Origin: Allokutzneria sp. A3M-2-11 16
GTDB lineage: Bacteria; Actinomycetota; Actinomycetes; Mycobacteriales; Pseudonocardiaceae
Direction: 5' to 3'
Assembly (NCBI RefSeq): GCF_024213555.1
Contig: NZ_JANAVO010000002.1
Coordinates: forward strand, 604,269 to 668,268
Length of the DNA: 64,000 nucleotides
Below, one piece after another: positions 1 to 12,943 of this stretch. The translations under genes and the position numbers were made by a program. The stretch's first letter is position 1, and each line of letters opens with the position of its first letter. The notes under the pieces are model-generated. The model did no database searches. It was not told the origin of the DNA and saw nothing but the letters and a program-made list of their open reading frames with translations.

Positions 1-147
1 AACGAGATCGTGGCGCACGTGCACCCTGAGCACGCCGCGTCCGGCGCGGTCGCCGCGGCGGCTGGTCTCACGCAAACCGACACGGTCGTTGACGGTGAGT
101 TGCGTTGGCTGTGGCGGACAACCGCTCAGGTCACGAACGCGTCATAG
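1..147 (+). CDS. GNAT-family N-acetyltransferase, C-terminal end (5' end outside window)
   Basis: Only the last 48 codons are present, open from base 1 to a TAG at 145-147. The peptide carries a histidine-rich HPEHAAS stretch, an alanine helix and AAAGLTQT, then ends in a Trp-rich strand (RWLWR). This pattern (position-rich helix, AGL turn, final strand) is typical of the C-terminal half of GNAT acetyltransferases. Substrate cannot be inferred. It runs in the same direction as the following methyltransferase, with five bases between them, so the two may be co-transcribed. Confidence 0.6.
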   Translation, partial: NEIVAHVHPEHAASGAVAAAAGLTQTDTVVDGELRWLWRTTAQVTNAS

Positions 148-152
148 ATGCG

Positions 153-737
153 ATGCCTTTCAATCACAACGACTTCTATCACCGACGACTCCTACGACAC
201 GTACCGTCACACTGCGCCGACGCGCTTGATGTCGGTTGCGGTAGCGGCACATTCGCTCGGCGTCTGGCCCGCCGTGCGGGTTGGGTGGACGCGATCGACA
301 CGTCGGCCGAGATGGTCGACGCGGCGCGCACGAGGTCGATGGGCGCGGCGAACATCGAGTTCCGCACCGGTGACCTCATGGACGTCGAGCCGGCGCGCTA
401 CGACTTCGTCTCGTGCATCGCGACCGTGCACCACCTGCCGTCCTTTCCTGCCGCACTTGAACGCTTGCGGGACTCGTTGCGACCGGGCGGCGTATTGGCG
501 GTACTGGGCCTGTATCGCGAGCGGACCGCTTCGGACCACGCGATCACCTTGGCGGCCGCACCCGTCAACCTGTTGCTCAACGCGTTGTCACGGAAGGACG
601 TCGAAGTCTCTCCGCCGGTCAGCGATGCCACGCTGACCTACGCGGAGATCCGTGCCGACGCCGACCGCGTGCTGCCGGGACACCGCGTGCGACGCCATCT
701 GTTCTGGCGCTACTCACTGCTCTACCGCAAGCCATAG
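153..737 (+). CDS. class I SAM-dependent methyltransferase
   Basis: A 194-residue Rossmann-type methyltransferase. Motif I is ALDVGCGSGTF at residues 24-34 (SAM binding), followed by an acidic beta-2 end (DAIDTSAEM) and the post-I GDLMDVE segment. CIATVHHLP and RPGGVLAVLGL match motifs IV/V of methyltransferase type 11/25 proteins. I chose ATG 153 because family members usually start with an F-N-H-N-D-x-Y-H segment just before motif I (here MPFNHNDFYH). Upstream in-frame TTG 105 and GTG 111 would overlap the preceding gene. No strong ribosome site is visible. Methyl acceptor unknown; likely a small molecule. Confidence 0.8.
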   Translation: MPFNHNDFYHRRLLRHVPSHCADALDVGCGSGTFARRLARRAGWVDAIDTSAEMVDAARTRSMGAANIEFRTGDLMDVEPARYDFVSCIATVHHLPSFPAALERLRDSLRPGGVLAVLGLYRERTASDHAITLAAAPVNLLLNALSRKDVEVSPPVSDATLTYAEIRADADRVLPGHRVRRHLFWRYSLLYRKP

Positions 738-771
738 CGCGAGTGTCAGACCCCTGGTTCAGGATGGGTGC

Positions 772-5385
<4,614 letters not shown>

Positions 5386-5406
5386 CCTCACGCCCAGGGT
5401 TCGCCG

Positions 5407-5514
5407 GTCTTCAAGTACCCCCAACCCCGCCCCACGGCGTCGCCAACCGCAGCACACCCCGAGGTTGGGGGCGGTTAGCGACCGCTGGCGGAGGGGTTCG
5501 TAGGACTTGAAGAC
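5407..5514. repeat. GTCTTCAAG palindromic element, copy A (short, 108 bp)
   Basis: It begins GTCTTCAAGTACC and ends GGACTTGAAGAC, giving inverted termini. Inside, CAACCCCGCC and GGCGGAGGGGTT continue the pairing, with a central GCCAACCGC/GCGGTTAGCGA pair. It lies between the convergent lhr and acdS genes. Four related copies occur in this window (11987, 12095, 20059, 62639). All share the right flank GAC-NNN-CCAACC. It probably acts as a bidirectional transcript-end structure or is a non-autonomous mobile repeat. Confidence 0.8.
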
Positions 5515-5527
5515 GCCCCAACCACGG

Positions 5528-6586
5528 TCAGGGGAAGAGGGCGGAGTAGGCGTTGAGTGCGGGTTGGCCGCCCAGGTGGGCGTAGAGGACGGTGGAGTCC
5601 TTGGGGATCTCGCCGGTGCTGACCAGGTCGATCAGGCCCGCCATCGACTTCCCCTCGTACACCGGGTCGGTGATCATGCCTTCGAGGCGGGCGGCGACGC
5701 GCATCGCGGCCAGGGTGCGCTCGTCGGCGATGCCGTAGGTGCCCGCGTGGTAGCGGTCGTCCAGCTCCACCGGCGGCAGGTCCGGGACGCCGAGCAGGCT
5801 CGCGGTGCCCGCGGCGATCCGGGCGATCTGGTCCTCGGTGGCCGCGGGCGCGGCCGACGCGTCGATGCCGATGATCTGCCGGGGCGGGCCGTCGAGCGCC
5901 GCGAACCCCGCGATCATGCCCGCCTGTGTGGAGCCGGTGACCGAGCAGACGACGATGGTGTCGAAGAAGACCCCCAGCTGCCGCTCCTGCTCGACCACTT
6001 CGGCCGCCCAGCCCGCGAAGCCCATACCGCCGAGCCGGTGGTCGGAGGCGCCCGCCGGGATCGCGTACGGCTTGCCGCCCTCGGCGCGCACGTCGGCGAG
6101 CGCCGATTCCCAGCTGGGCCGCAGGCCGATGGTGAACTCCGCCTGCACCAACCGGACCTCGGCGCCCATCAGCCTGCTCAGCAGGATGTTGCCGACCCGG
6201 TCGTAGACGGAGTCCGGCCACTCCACCCAGCTCTCCTGCACCAGCACGCAGCGCAGTCCCGCGCGGGCCGCGGCGGCGGCGACCTGGCGGGTGTGGTTGG
6301 ACTGCACTCCGCCGATGGAGACGAGCGTGTCGCAGCCCTCGGTGAGCGCGTCGGCGAGCAGGTACTCCAGTTTGCGGGTCTTGTTGCCGCCGTAGGCCAA
6401 ACCGGAGTTGCAGTCCTCGCGTTTCGCCCAGACTCGCGCCCCACCGAGGTGATCGCTGAGCCGCTCCAGTTCGTGCACCGGCGACGGCCCGAACAGCAAC
6501 GGGAACCGCGGTAGTCCCGTCAGCCCCTCGCGCAGCTGCCCGACCGCAAAGCCCGACGACGGCCCCGACAAAGACCCAGACGACAT
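5528..6586 (-). CDS. acdS: 1-aminocyclopropane-1-carboxylate deaminase
   Basis: A 352-residue fold-type II PLP enzyme that would break ACC, the ethylene precursor, into 2-oxobutanoate and ammonia. The PLP lysine is K69 in YGGNKTRK, and [12 protein letters not shown] is the usual cofactor/substrate loop. Two features separate AcdS from D-cysteine desulfhydrase: Y-E-G-K-S (Glu where desulfhydrases have Ser) and Leu in YAHLGG. Both favour true ACC deaminase. Start ATG 6586 has a strong GAAGGAGG site seven bases upstream; the longer frame to 6676 is not needed. No Lrp-type regulator lies beside it. Expected cytosolic; of use in plant-associated life. Confidence 0.9.
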   Translation of the reverse strand: MSSGSLSGPSSGFAVGQLREGLTGLPRFPLLFGPSPVHELERLSDHLGGARVWAKREDCNSGLAYGGNKTRKLEYLLADALTEGCDTLVSIGGVQSNHTRQVAAAAARAGLRCVLVQESWVEWPDSVYDRVGNILLSRLMGAEVRLVQAEFTIGLRPSWESALADVRAEGGKPYAIPAGASDHRLGGMGFAGWAAEVVEQERQLGVFFDTIVVCSVTGSTQAGMIAGFAALDGPPRQIIGIDASAAPAATEDQIARIAAGTASLLGVPDLPPVELDDRYHAGTYGIADERTLAAMRVAARLEGMITDPVYEGKSMAGLIDLVSTGEIPKDSTVLYAHLGGQPALNAYSALFP

Positions 6587-6614
6587 GGCCCCTCCTTCAT
6601 CCGGCCTCAGCAAA

Positions 6615-7403
6615 CTACGCGGTCGCCAGGCGGAGCAGGGCCCAGAGTTGCGCTGTGGCATGGCGGTCGCCAACAAGGCGGACGGTGTGGTCGGGCGCGC
6701 GGCCCCACAGCCAGCGGTACACCGCGGAGGGCGCCCCGGTGATGATCGCGTCCACGTTGGTCAGGCCGGAGGGCACGGCGCGGAACACCGAGATGCCCGC
6801 CGGTTCCACTCGCACGTACCAGGCGTGGTCGGCGGTGCGGACGCCGAGCGCGCAGCGGTGCGGGCCGGTGATGCCCCTGGTGCGCAGGCGGTGCCCGAGC
6901 CACAGCAGCAGCACCTCGTCGACCCCGTCCAGCGCCACGTCCTCGGGGACGTCGAGCACCGCCCCGCCGAGCGCGGCCTGCACGTCGATGCGGTGCACCG
7001 TGCTCTCGTGCGCCATCCGCCGCCGCCAGAACCCGTAGGTCTGGTCCTGCGGCCACCACGTGGGGCAGGGCTCCTCCGGCTCGTGCTCGCCGAGCTTCAC
7101 GACCAGGTCGACGAGCCCGGCGCGCAGGTCCTCGCGCAGGTCCGCCGGGCCCTGCCGGTCTTCCGGTTCCGGGCCGCGTTGTTCGGGCACCGGCCACGCG
7201 GGCACGCCGCGGTCGCGCATCCAGGCCAGCGCGCCGCGATAGCCGTCACCGGCTTGGCGCAGCACCGCGCCGACCGTGAGCCCCGGGCGCCCGGGGACCG
7301 GGAGGTCCATGGACTGGGGAGGCGCCGAGTTCGCGAGCGTCTCGCCCTCGGTCACCAGGACGTCGAGCAGGCGGCCGTGATCGATGAGAGCCGCCCCGCT
7401 CAC
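6615..7403 (-). CDS. maleylpyruvate isomerase/DinB-family mycothiol-type protein
   Basis: A 262-residue four-helix-bundle protein of the MDMPI type. The N-terminal half has the helical bundle with a metal-binding histidine region ([13 protein letters not shown]). The C-terminal part ends with the usual [25 protein letters not shown] module seen in actinobacterial MDMPI-C domains. Family members use mycothiol or a bound metal, but most, including this one, have no assigned substrate. GTG 7403 overlaps the stop of the upstream HEPN gene by GTGA, so the two are translationally coupled. The frame is open far upstream, but only this start fits the coupling. Confidence 0.78.
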   Translation of the reverse strand: MSGAALIDHGRLLDVLVTEGETLANSAPPQSMDLPVPGRPGLTVGAVLRQAGDGYRGALAWMRDRGVPAWPVPEQRGPEPEDRQGPADLREDLRAGLVDLVVKLGEHEPEEPCPTWWPQDQTYGFWRRRMAHESTVHRIDVQAALGGAVLDVPEDVALDGVDEVLLLWLGHRLRTRGITGPHRCALGVRTADHAWYVRVEPAGISVFRAVPSGLTNVDAIITGAPSAVYRWLWGRAPDHTVRLVGDRHATAQLWALLRLATA

Positions 7404-7852
7404 CGCCCCGCCCCGTGCACGATCTGCCGCACCAGCAACAGGAACTCCCCGGTGCGCCGGACGAGGTCGTCGGCGGCCGCGGCGTCGACCAGCCTGCTGG
7501 CACCCGCCTGGACCGCGGCGCGGCGCGAGGAGCCCGCAGCGAAGAACGCGGCCCATTCGCGCAGCTCGGGCGCGTTGCGGACGAGCAGTTCCCACACGCT
7601 GGCCGGGCGGGCCCGCGCGCGGTGCGGACGGCCGCGCATGGCGAGGACGGCGGCCGACGCGCGGATCGCGGCGAGGTAGGCCACCGAGTAGCGGTCGGCG
7701 GGCGTGGTGGAACCCTCCGCCTCGCGCAGGGTGCGCACCGCGTGCGCCAGCAGCGAGACGGCCTGGGGGTTGCGCGGCGCGGGGACCGCGGCGCGCGCGG
7801 TGTTGTCGGGGCTGCGGGGAGACGGGACCGGGAAGTGCAGAGGAACGGACAT
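7400..7852 (-). CDS. SAV_6107-type HEPN-domain protein
   Basis: A 150-residue all-helical protein with the pattern of the actinobacterial SAV_6107 family: SLLAHAVRTLREA, then RYSVAYLAAIRASAAVLAMRGRP, and SVWELLVRNAPELREWAAFFA. HEPN folds are often RNases in toxin or stress systems, but the R-x4-6-H catalytic motif is not obvious here, so activity is uncertain. An AGGAGG site seven bases upstream fixes the ATG. It is the first gene of a two-gene unit with the MDMPI protein. A perfect LexA-type box lies 178 bp upstream (8030-8045), and a 9-bp hairpin sits in the intervening leader. Confidence 0.75.
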   Translation of the reverse strand: MSVPLHFPVPSPRSPDNTARAAVPAPRNPQAVSLLAHAVRTLREAEGSTTPADRYSVAYLAAIRASAAVLAMRGRPHRARARPASVWELLVRNAPELREWAAFFAAGSSRRAAVQAGASRLVDAAAADDLVRRTGEFLLLVRQIVHGAGR

Positions 7853-7916
7853 CTCGGCCTCCTGGGGACGTCAGTGAACGACTCCGTACGCCGAGGGGAA
7901 GCCGGCGGTGCCGGGC

Positions 7917-7941
7917 GGCGGAGTGCTTCCCCCACTCCGCC
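7917..7941. other. hairpin in leader of the HEPN-MDMPI unit
   Basis: Perfect 9-bp arms GGCGGAGTG and CACTCCGCC are separated by a seven-base loop. The element lies between the LexA box and the HEPN start. It could be an attenuator or a terminator for something transcribed from the box. The rest of 7853-8220 (368 bp) holds no convincing gene; a 119-codon minus-strand frame there has the composition of non-coding GC-rich DNA. Confidence 0.5.
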
Positions 7942-8029
7942 ACCCGGCGTGTCCGGACGGGCGCCGAGGACCAACCGGAGTGCCGACCCACGACCCCGTC
8001 GGGTCAACCAGCAGGTCACTCCAGCTGTC

Positions 8030-8045
8030 TCGAACACTCGTTCGA
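8030..8045. promoter_or_regulatory. LexA (SOS) box, perfect consensus
   Basis: TCGAACACTCGTTCGA matches the actinobacterial LexA operator TCGAAC-N4-GTTCGA at all 12 fixed positions. It sits midway in the divergent gap between the HEPN gene (start 7852) and ybaK (start 8221). Either or both could be damage-induced. Confidence 0.75.
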
Positions 8046-8220
8046 ACAACACCAACGATACCCGGGGGGTCTGACAGTCTCAAGCGACCTGCGTCGAGGA
8101 CCCCGGGGAATGCCAGAGGGCCACCCCGGTTCGGCCGCGCCCGAAACGGGATCGGGCCCGATCCGGACAGATCAGGGGGCGGGACGGGCTCCACCGGCCT
8201 GGGCATGGTCTGATGGGCCC

Positions 8221-8709
8221 GTGAGCTCACTGGACCACCCGGGCATCCAGAAGGTCGCCACGGCGCTCGCCGAGGCCGGATTCGACTCCGCCGCGACCGG
8301 GATCCGTGTCCTGGACGATGCCGCCCGCACGGCCGCGCAGGCCGCCGCCGCGCTCGGCATCGAGGTGGGGGCGATCGCGAACAGCCTGGTCTTCACGGCG
8401 GACGGGGCCCCGTTGCTGGTGCTCACTTCCGGCGCACACCGGGCCGACACCGCGCTGCTCGCCGAACTGGCGGGGGTGGCCGAGGTGGGCAGGGCGGCGC
8501 CCGAGTTCGTCCGCGAGCACACCGGCCAGGCCATCGGCGGCGTCGCCCCGATCGGCCACCCGGCCCCCATCCGGACCCTGGTGGACCGTGCACTGGCCGG
8601 TTACCCGGAGATCTGGGCGGCGGCCGGTCACCCGAAGGCGGTCTTCCCCACCACCTTCACCGACCTGGTGGCCCTCACCGGCGGCACCCCCGTGGAGGTG
8701 ACCCGGTGA
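8221..8709 (+). CDS. ybaK: YbaK/ProX-type aminoacyl-tRNA deacylase domain protein
   Basis: A 162-residue single-domain protein of the YbaK/EbsC fold. It would act in trans to hydrolyse mischarged aminoacyl-tRNA (typically Cys- or Ala-tRNAPro). Signature strands are NSLVFTADGAPLLVLTSGAHRAD, AAPEFVREHTGQAIGGVAPIGHP (the G-G-V-x-P loop) and VDRALAGYPEIWAAAGHPKAVF. GTG 8221 gives the normal N-terminus (SSLDHPGIQKVATAL). Its TGA overlaps the GTG of the next gene by four bases. A LexA box lies 175 bp upstream. Confidence 0.88.
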   Translation: MSSLDHPGIQKVATALAEAGFDSAATGIRVLDDAARTAAQAAAALGIEVGAIANSLVFTADGAPLLVLTSGAHRADTALLAELAGVAEVGRAAPEFVREHTGQAIGGVAPIGHPAPIRTLVDRALAGYPEIWAAAGHPKAVFPTTFTDLVALTGGTPVEVTR

Positions 8710-9299
8710 CCAAGGCGTCCCGCCCGGAACAGCAACGGCTGATCGAGTTCTCCGCCGCGGACCTGCGGCCCCGGCTGGACGAGGCGCTGGCGCTCTACGT
8801 CGCCGCCATGGACTACCCGCCCAACACGGTGCGCCAGCGGGCCCCGATGTGGTTGGCGCACATGATGCGCGAGGGCTGGCGCTGCGTTGTCGCACTGGAC
8901 GAGGACGAGGCGCTCGCCGGGATCTCCTACGGCTACCGCGGCGCGATCGGCCAGTGGTGGCACGAGCAGGTGCGCCGCGGCCTCAACGCGCGGACGAACT
9001 CCGATCAGTCCTTTGTGGACGAATGGATGCGGGACTACTTCGAGCTGACCGAGCTGCACGTGCGCCCAGACGCGCAGGGCCGCGGGCTCGGCGAGGCGCT
9101 GCTGCGGCGGCTGGCGGGCATGGTCGACTCGGAGCGCGTGCTGCTGTCCACTCCCGAAGGCCCGACGCGCGCGTGGAAGCTCTACCGGCGCCTCGGTTTC
9201 CAGGACGTGCTGCGGCACTACCAGTTCACCGGCGACCCGCGGCCGTTCGCGGTGCTCGGCCGCGTGCTGCCGATCGAGGAGACCCCGGTCAGCGGTTGA
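8706..9299 (+). CDS. GNAT-family N-acetyltransferase
   Basis: A 197-residue acetyltransferase. The acetyl-CoA loop is VRPDAQGRGLGEALLRRL (Q/R-x-x-G-x-G/A motif A), followed by LSTPEGPTRAWKLYRRLGFQDV, a classical motif B. The unusually long region between beta-2 and motif A (GYRGAIGQWWHEQVRRGL) resembles actinobacterial GNATs of unknown substrate. It is coupled to ybaK by a GTGA overlap, suggesting a shared translation-related context. Its 3' end overlaps the convergent PI-PLC-like gene by 11 bp. Confidence 0.82.
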   Translation: MTKASRPEQQRLIEFSAADLRPRLDEALALYVAAMDYPPNTVRQRAPMWLAHMMREGWRCVVALDEDEALAGISYGYRGAIGQWWHEQVRRGLNARTNSDQSFVDEWMRDYFELTELHVRPDAQGRGLGEALLRRLAGMVDSERVLLSTPEGPTRAWKLYRRLGFQDVLRHYQFTGDPRPFAVLGRVLPIEETPVSG

Positions 9300-10167
9300 G
9301 GTCGGCGACCACACTGGCGGGGCGCGTGCCCGACGTGGGCTGCTCGTAGAAGTCGACGGAGACGAAGTTCGGCTTGCGCCCGGCGGCCGGGGCGCACGTG
9401 TCCCGCACCCGCTTCGCCAGCTTGTCGCCGTTGTCCGCGCGGGCGGCGAAATCCATTGGCACGTCTCGGAAGTGGTTCATCACGAACAGCCGCTTGAAGT
9501 TCGGCTCCTGCTTGTTCAACGGCACGTCCGACCAACGGCTGACGCATTCCAGCTTGTCGCCCAGCGGCCCGAGGCTCCAGTAGTTCTCGACCGTGTAGTC
9601 CTTGCCGTAGAAGACACCCATCGACTCGCGGCCGGAGGCGCTGGAGAGCATCAGCAGTCTCTTGTTCTGCGCCACCATGTCGCTCAGCTTCGGCCAACCT
9701 TGTTCGCGCACTTTCCAGGCGTCAGGCCGAAAAATCAGGTCGTTGAGCCCAGGAACGCTACTGAGGGCGCTGCCGAGCGCTGGCGCGTCCGCGTAGTCCT
9801 CAAGCAACAGGGTGACGACCTCGCCGCGGTTCTCGTTGAGGAAGTCCACGATCGTCCGCAGCGATCCGGCGAACGTCTGCCGCGGAGTGCCGTAGTGCAA
9901 CCCCGGCACCGGACCGCACTCACGGCCCTCGTTGTGGCACAGGTGCACCTCGTTGCCGTACATGTGCAAGTCGAGCATCAGTCCGCGCACGCCATCGGCG
10001 AGCTGCTTGCGCAGGCTCTGTCCCTGGTTCGGCGGCCACCACTTCGCGTCACCCGTACTGACGTGCGCGTTGTGCGACGTCAGATACGTCAGGTCGGCGA
10101 GCGTCTTCTCCGCCGGGACCGGGAGCGCGACGAGGACAGCGGCCAGAACAAGGCGCAACGCGGACAT
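9289..10167 (-). CDS. secreted phosphatidylinositol-specific phospholipase C-like phosphodiesterase
   Basis: A 292-residue protein with an N-terminal signal sequence (about residues 1-20, hydrophobic LVLAAVLVALPVP). The rest has the PI-PLC X-domain pattern: YLTSHNAHV (first catalytic His), GVRGLMLDLHMY, and EVHLCHNEGREC (second His), then FLNENRGEVVTLLLEDY. It would be exported and cleave a phosphodiester in a lipid head group or similar substrate; the calcium or Arg variant cannot be told. The start ATG follows AAGGAGGG, but that ribosome site is buried in a long hairpin (10168-10210), suggesting translational control. Confidence 0.78.
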   Translation of the reverse strand: MSALRLVLAAVLVALPVPAEKTLADLTYLTSHNAHVSTGDAKWWPPNQGQSLRKQLADGVRGLMLDLHMYGNEVHLCHNEGRECGPVPGLHYGTPRQTFAGSLRTIVDFLNENRGEVVTLLLEDYADAPALGSALSSVPGLNDLIFRPDAWKVREQGWPKLSDMVAQNKRLLMLSSASGRESMGVFYGKDYTVENYWSLGPLGDKLECVSRWSDVPLNKQEPNFKRLFVMNHFRDVPMDFAARADNGDKLAKRVRDTCAPAAGRKPNFVSVDFYEQPTSGTRPASVVADLNR

Positions 10168-10210
10168 ACACCCTCCTTGACGTGAATTAGTCTCACATCA
10201 AGGAGGGTGT
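10168..10210 (-). promoter_or_regulatory. long hairpin enclosing the ribosome-binding site of the PI-PLC-like gene
   Basis: The arms are 10168-10185 and 10193-10210: 18 bp with one mismatch and a seven-base loop. Read on the minus strand, the second arm contains AAGGAGGG immediately before the ATG at 10167. The element also lies just 3' of the DUF885 stop codon at 10230. It could end DUF885 transcripts or hide the ribosome site from read-through mRNA. No U-run follows, so a simple intrinsic terminator is less likely. Confidence 0.7.
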
Positions 10211-10229
10211 GCCGACACCGCCGAAAGTC

Positions 10230-11912
10230 CTAGCCGATCATCTGCTCGCGCAGCAGGTCGAGCCCCATCGCCCCGGCGCGCAAAGCCTTGGTGTGGAAGG
10301 ACTTCTGGTCGAACGCCGCGCCCTGCCTCGCCCTGGCCTCCTCGCGAGCCGCCAGCCACAGCCGCTCGCCGAGCTTGTAGGACGGGGCCTGCCCCGGCCA
10401 GCCCAGGTAGCGGTCGATCTCGTCGCGCACGTGCGTGGGATCGGTGATCGTGCGGGTGAGCATGAACTCCAGCCCCAGGTCCGGGGTCCACCGCTCGCCC
10501 TCGTGGAAGCCGGTGCCCTTCGGGATCTCCAGCTCCAGGTGCATGCCGATGTCCACCACCACGCGCGCCGCGCGGAACAGGTGCGCGTCCAGCATGCCCA
10601 GCAGGTCACCGTCGTCGTCGAGGTAGCCCAGTTCGCGCATGAGGCGCTCCGAGTAGAGCGCCCAGCCCTCGCCGTAGCCCGACACCCAGCACATGAGGCG
10701 CTGGAAGCGGTTCAGCTCGGCCGCCTGGTGGACCGCGGTGGCGATCTGGAGGTGATGGCCGGGGACGCCCTCGTGGTAGACGGTGGTGACCTCGCGCCAG
10801 GTGGAGAACTCCTCGCGGTCGGCGGGCACCGACCACCACATCCGGCCCGGGCGGCTGAAGTCGTCGGTCGGGCCCGTGTAGTACGCGCCGACCCCACCGC
10901 CGGGCGGAGCGATCTTGCACTCCAGCCGCATCAGCGGCTCCGGGATGTCGAAGTGGGTGTCGCGCAGCTCGACGAGCGCGGTGTCGGAGAGCTTCTGCAT
11001 CCACGCGGCGAGCGCGTCCTGGCCGTGCACCCGGTAGCGCGGGTCCGCGTCGAGCGCGGCGGCGGCCTCGGCGAGCGTGGAGCCGGAGCGGATGCGGTTC
11101 GCGACCTGCTTCATCTCGGCCTCGATGCGGGAGAACTCCGCCCAGCCCCACTCGTACGCCTCGTGCAGGTCCAGCTTCGCGCCGGTGTAGTACCGCGATT
11201 CCAGGCGGTAGCGGTCCTCGCCGACCGCGTCGCGCTTGGGCGCCCTCGGCGCGAGGTCCTCGCGGAGGAAACGGGCGAAGTCGCCGTATGCGGCGGCCGC
11301 GGCGTCTGCGGCGGCGCGCAGGTCGGAGCGCAGCCCGTCGCTGACGCCGTCGACCCCGTCCACCGCGGCGATCATGTTCGCGAAGAACGACTTGCCCCCG
11401 CGACGGCCCGCCCAGGTCTCGCACTGCTCGGCGACCCCGGAGACCTGGCGGATCGCGGAGACGTCGCCCTTGTCCGCCGAGTGCAGCAACGAGGCCCGCA
11501 CGCCCGCGAGCGCGTCCGGAGTCTTGGCCAGCCTGCTGGCGATCACCGCCCAGTCCTCGGCGGTGGCCGTGGGCATCAGGTCGAAGACCTGGCGCAGGTC
11601 CTGCGGCGGGCTGGAGATGACGTTCAGCGAGGCCGTCGAGAGCCCCGCCTCGTGCCGCTCCACGTCCAGCCCGACGCGCTCCTGGAAGACCGCCTTCGCC
11701 AGCCGCTCCGCGTCCGTGGCCGGTTCGGCGGCACCGAGCTCCCGCAGCGCCCGCGCGGCCAGCTCGGCCCGTGCGCGGTGCCCCTCCGGGGAGTAGTCGG
11801 TCAGGTCCTGGTCGTGCCCGGGGACTCCGAGGTAGGTCGCCGCGATGGGGTCGAGCGCGGCGTAGTCACCGACGAAGGCATCGCTGATCTGGTTGATCAC
11901 GCTGGCTGGCAT
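10230..11912 (-). CDS. DUF885-family putative zinc carboxypeptidase/metallopeptidase
   Basis: A 560-residue protein with the hallmark HEGVPGHH segment (about residues 375-382), the DUF885 version of HExxH, set in VYHEGVPGHHLQIATAVHQ. Downstream GWALYSERLMRELGY supplies the glutamate helix. No signal peptide is visible, so it is probably cytosolic. Family length is 550-600. ATG 11912 (MPASVINQ) was preferred to GTG 11921. Substrates of the actinobacterial members are unknown. It is followed by the hairpin and the PI-PLC-like gene on the same strand. Confidence 0.88.
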   Translation of the reverse strand: MPASVINQISDAFVGDYAALDPIAATYLGVPGHDQDLTDYSPEGHRARAELAARALRELGAAEPATDAERLAKAVFQERVGLDVERHEAGLSTASLNVISSPPQDLRQVFDLMPTATAEDWAVIASRLAKTPDALAGVRASLLHSADKGDVSAIRQVSGVAEQCETWAGRRGGKSFFANMIAAVDGVDGVSDGLRSDLRAAADAAAAAYGDFARFLREDLAPRAPKRDAVGEDRYRLESRYYTGAKLDLHEAYEWGWAEFSRIEAEMKQVANRIRSGSTLAEAAAALDADPRYRVHGQDALAAWMQKLSDTALVELRDTHFDIPEPLMRLECKIAPPGGGVGAYYTGPTDDFSRPGRMWWSVPADREEFSTWREVTTVYHEGVPGHHLQIATAVHQAAELNRFQRLMCWVSGYGEGWALYSERLMRELGYLDDDGDLLGMLDAHLFRAARVVVDIGMHLELEIPKGTGFHEGERWTPDLGLEFMLTRTITDPTHVRDEIDRYLGWPGQAPSYKLGERLWLAAREEARARQGAAFDQKSFHTKALRAGAMGLDLLREQMIG

Positions 11913-11986
11913 GACCGGCACGCTACCCGACCCCTGCGCGCCCGAACCTCGCCGTGAGAGCGATCCGACCCGCCGCAGGTTCCACA

Positions 11987-12105
11987 GTCTTCAAGACCAG
12001 CAAACCCCGTCCGCAGATGTCGTCAACCGCCGCAAACCCCGACGGTCACGCAGGGTTTGCCATCGTTGGCGACCGCCGCAGCCGGGGTTCGGCGGTCTTC
12101 AAGAC
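11987..12105. repeat. GTCTTCAAG palindromic element, copy B (119 bp)
   Basis: Bounded by GTCTTCAAGAC at both ends. The inside pairs CCGCCGCAAACCCCG with CAGGGTTTGC, and ends with GACCGCCGCAGCCGGGGTTC. The right boundary 11-mer is shared with copy C, making a tandem pair. Unlike the other copies it lies between divergent genes (DUF885 and lppM). Together B and C fill most of the 365-bp gap 11913-12277. Confidence 0.75.
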
Positions 12106-12203
12106 ACACCAACCACGCAACACTCCCGGCAGAACCACGACGATCACGCCGGGTTTGCTGCAGTTTGCGACCGCTGCGGCGGGGGTGCGGTGGTCTTGAA
12201 GAC
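12095..12203. repeat. GTCTTCAAG palindromic element, copy C (109 bp)
   Basis: It starts at the shared GTCTTCAAGAC (12095-12105) and ends with GTCTTGAAGAC (12193-12203). Internal CGGGTTTGCTG and GTTTGCGACCGCTGCGG match copy B. The right flank GCTCCAACC fits the family rule (GAC-NNN-CCAACC). The size is near that of copy A. Confidence 0.72.
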
Positions 12204-12277
12204 GCTCCAACCCGGGCGCGGTCGCAGAGTCCTCGATGAGGGTGTTGTGGGGCTCGGCCCGCTGGCAGGATGTGCCG

Positions 12278-12943
12278 GTGCCGTCCCGACACCGCCGTCG
12301 CGCCGTCCTGCTGGTGGCGCTGCTCGGGGTGCTGCTGCTCAGCGGCTGCGTGCGGGCCCGGATGACGCTCTCGGTGGCCGAGGACGACCGGGTCACCGGC
12401 GACCTCCAGGTACTGGCGGCCCCGCAGCGGGAGGGCGACGCCGGACCGCAGCTGGTGGTGCCCGCCGGGCTCACCGGACGGGTGCGGGCCACCAAGGCCA
12501 CCGCGGCGGACGGCTTCACCGGCTCCCAGCTGACCTTCACCGGGCTCACCTTCGAGGAGCTGCGGCTGCTGTCCGCGACCGCCACCGGCGACAGCGGCAA
12601 GTACCAGTTCAGCCTGCGCCGCTCCGGCGGGCTGGTGACGCTCTCCGGCTCGGTGGACCTGACCCAGCTGGCGCCGGACCGCACCGACGTGCAGATCAAG
12701 ATCAACTTTCCCGGCAAGGTCAACAGCGGCAACGGGCGGGCGCGCGGCAACGAGGTCAGCTGGTCGCCGAAGCCCGGCCAGGTCACCGAGCTCAACGCGC
12801 TGGCCAGGTACGCCGACGCCACCTCGGAGGCGTGGGTGCGCTGGGCGCTCATCGTGGGCGCGGCCACCGGCCTCGCGGCGGTGATCGTGATGGCGATGGC
12901 CTACGTCAGCCACCGCAGGGAGCTGCGGACCGCGCTCGCCTAG
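12278..12943 (+). CDS. lppM: LppM-family lipoprotein
   Basis: A 221-residue envelope protein. Arg-rich N-terminus, hydrophobic stretch and lipobox LLLSGC (Cys24) predict lipid attachment. A beta-rich ectodomain follows, then one C-terminal membrane helix (about residues 185-207) and a basic tail, which is the LppM layout. In M. tuberculosis LppM (Rv2171) lies beside the MTHFR gene, as here. GTG 12278 was chosen because AGGA lies seven bases upstream; GTG 12272 and ATG 12236 are alternatives. It ends in a four-base overlap with convergent metF. Confidence 0.85.
   Translation: MPSRHRRRAVLLVALLGVLLLSGCVRARMTLSVAEDDRVTGDLQVLAAPQREGDAGPQLVVPAGLTGRVRATKATAADGFTGSQLTFTGLTFEELRLLSATATGDSGKYQFSLRRSGGLVTLSGSVDLTQLAPDRTDVQIKINFPGKVNSGNGRARGNEVSWSPKPGQVTELNALARYADATSEAWVRWALIVGAATGLAAVIVMAMAYVSHRRELRTALA

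Noticed and set aside
7871-8230. 119-codon minus-strand frame in the HEPN/ybaK gap
   Set aside because: Pro/Gly/Arg-rich translation with no family pattern, spans the LexA box and leader hairpin, and no ribosome site; treated as non-coding.
10201-10260. Plus-strand gene start after AAGGAGGG at 10200
   Set aside because: The Shine-Dalgarno-like string is the mirror arm of the hairpin; the long plus-strand frame there is a shadow of the DUF885 gene.
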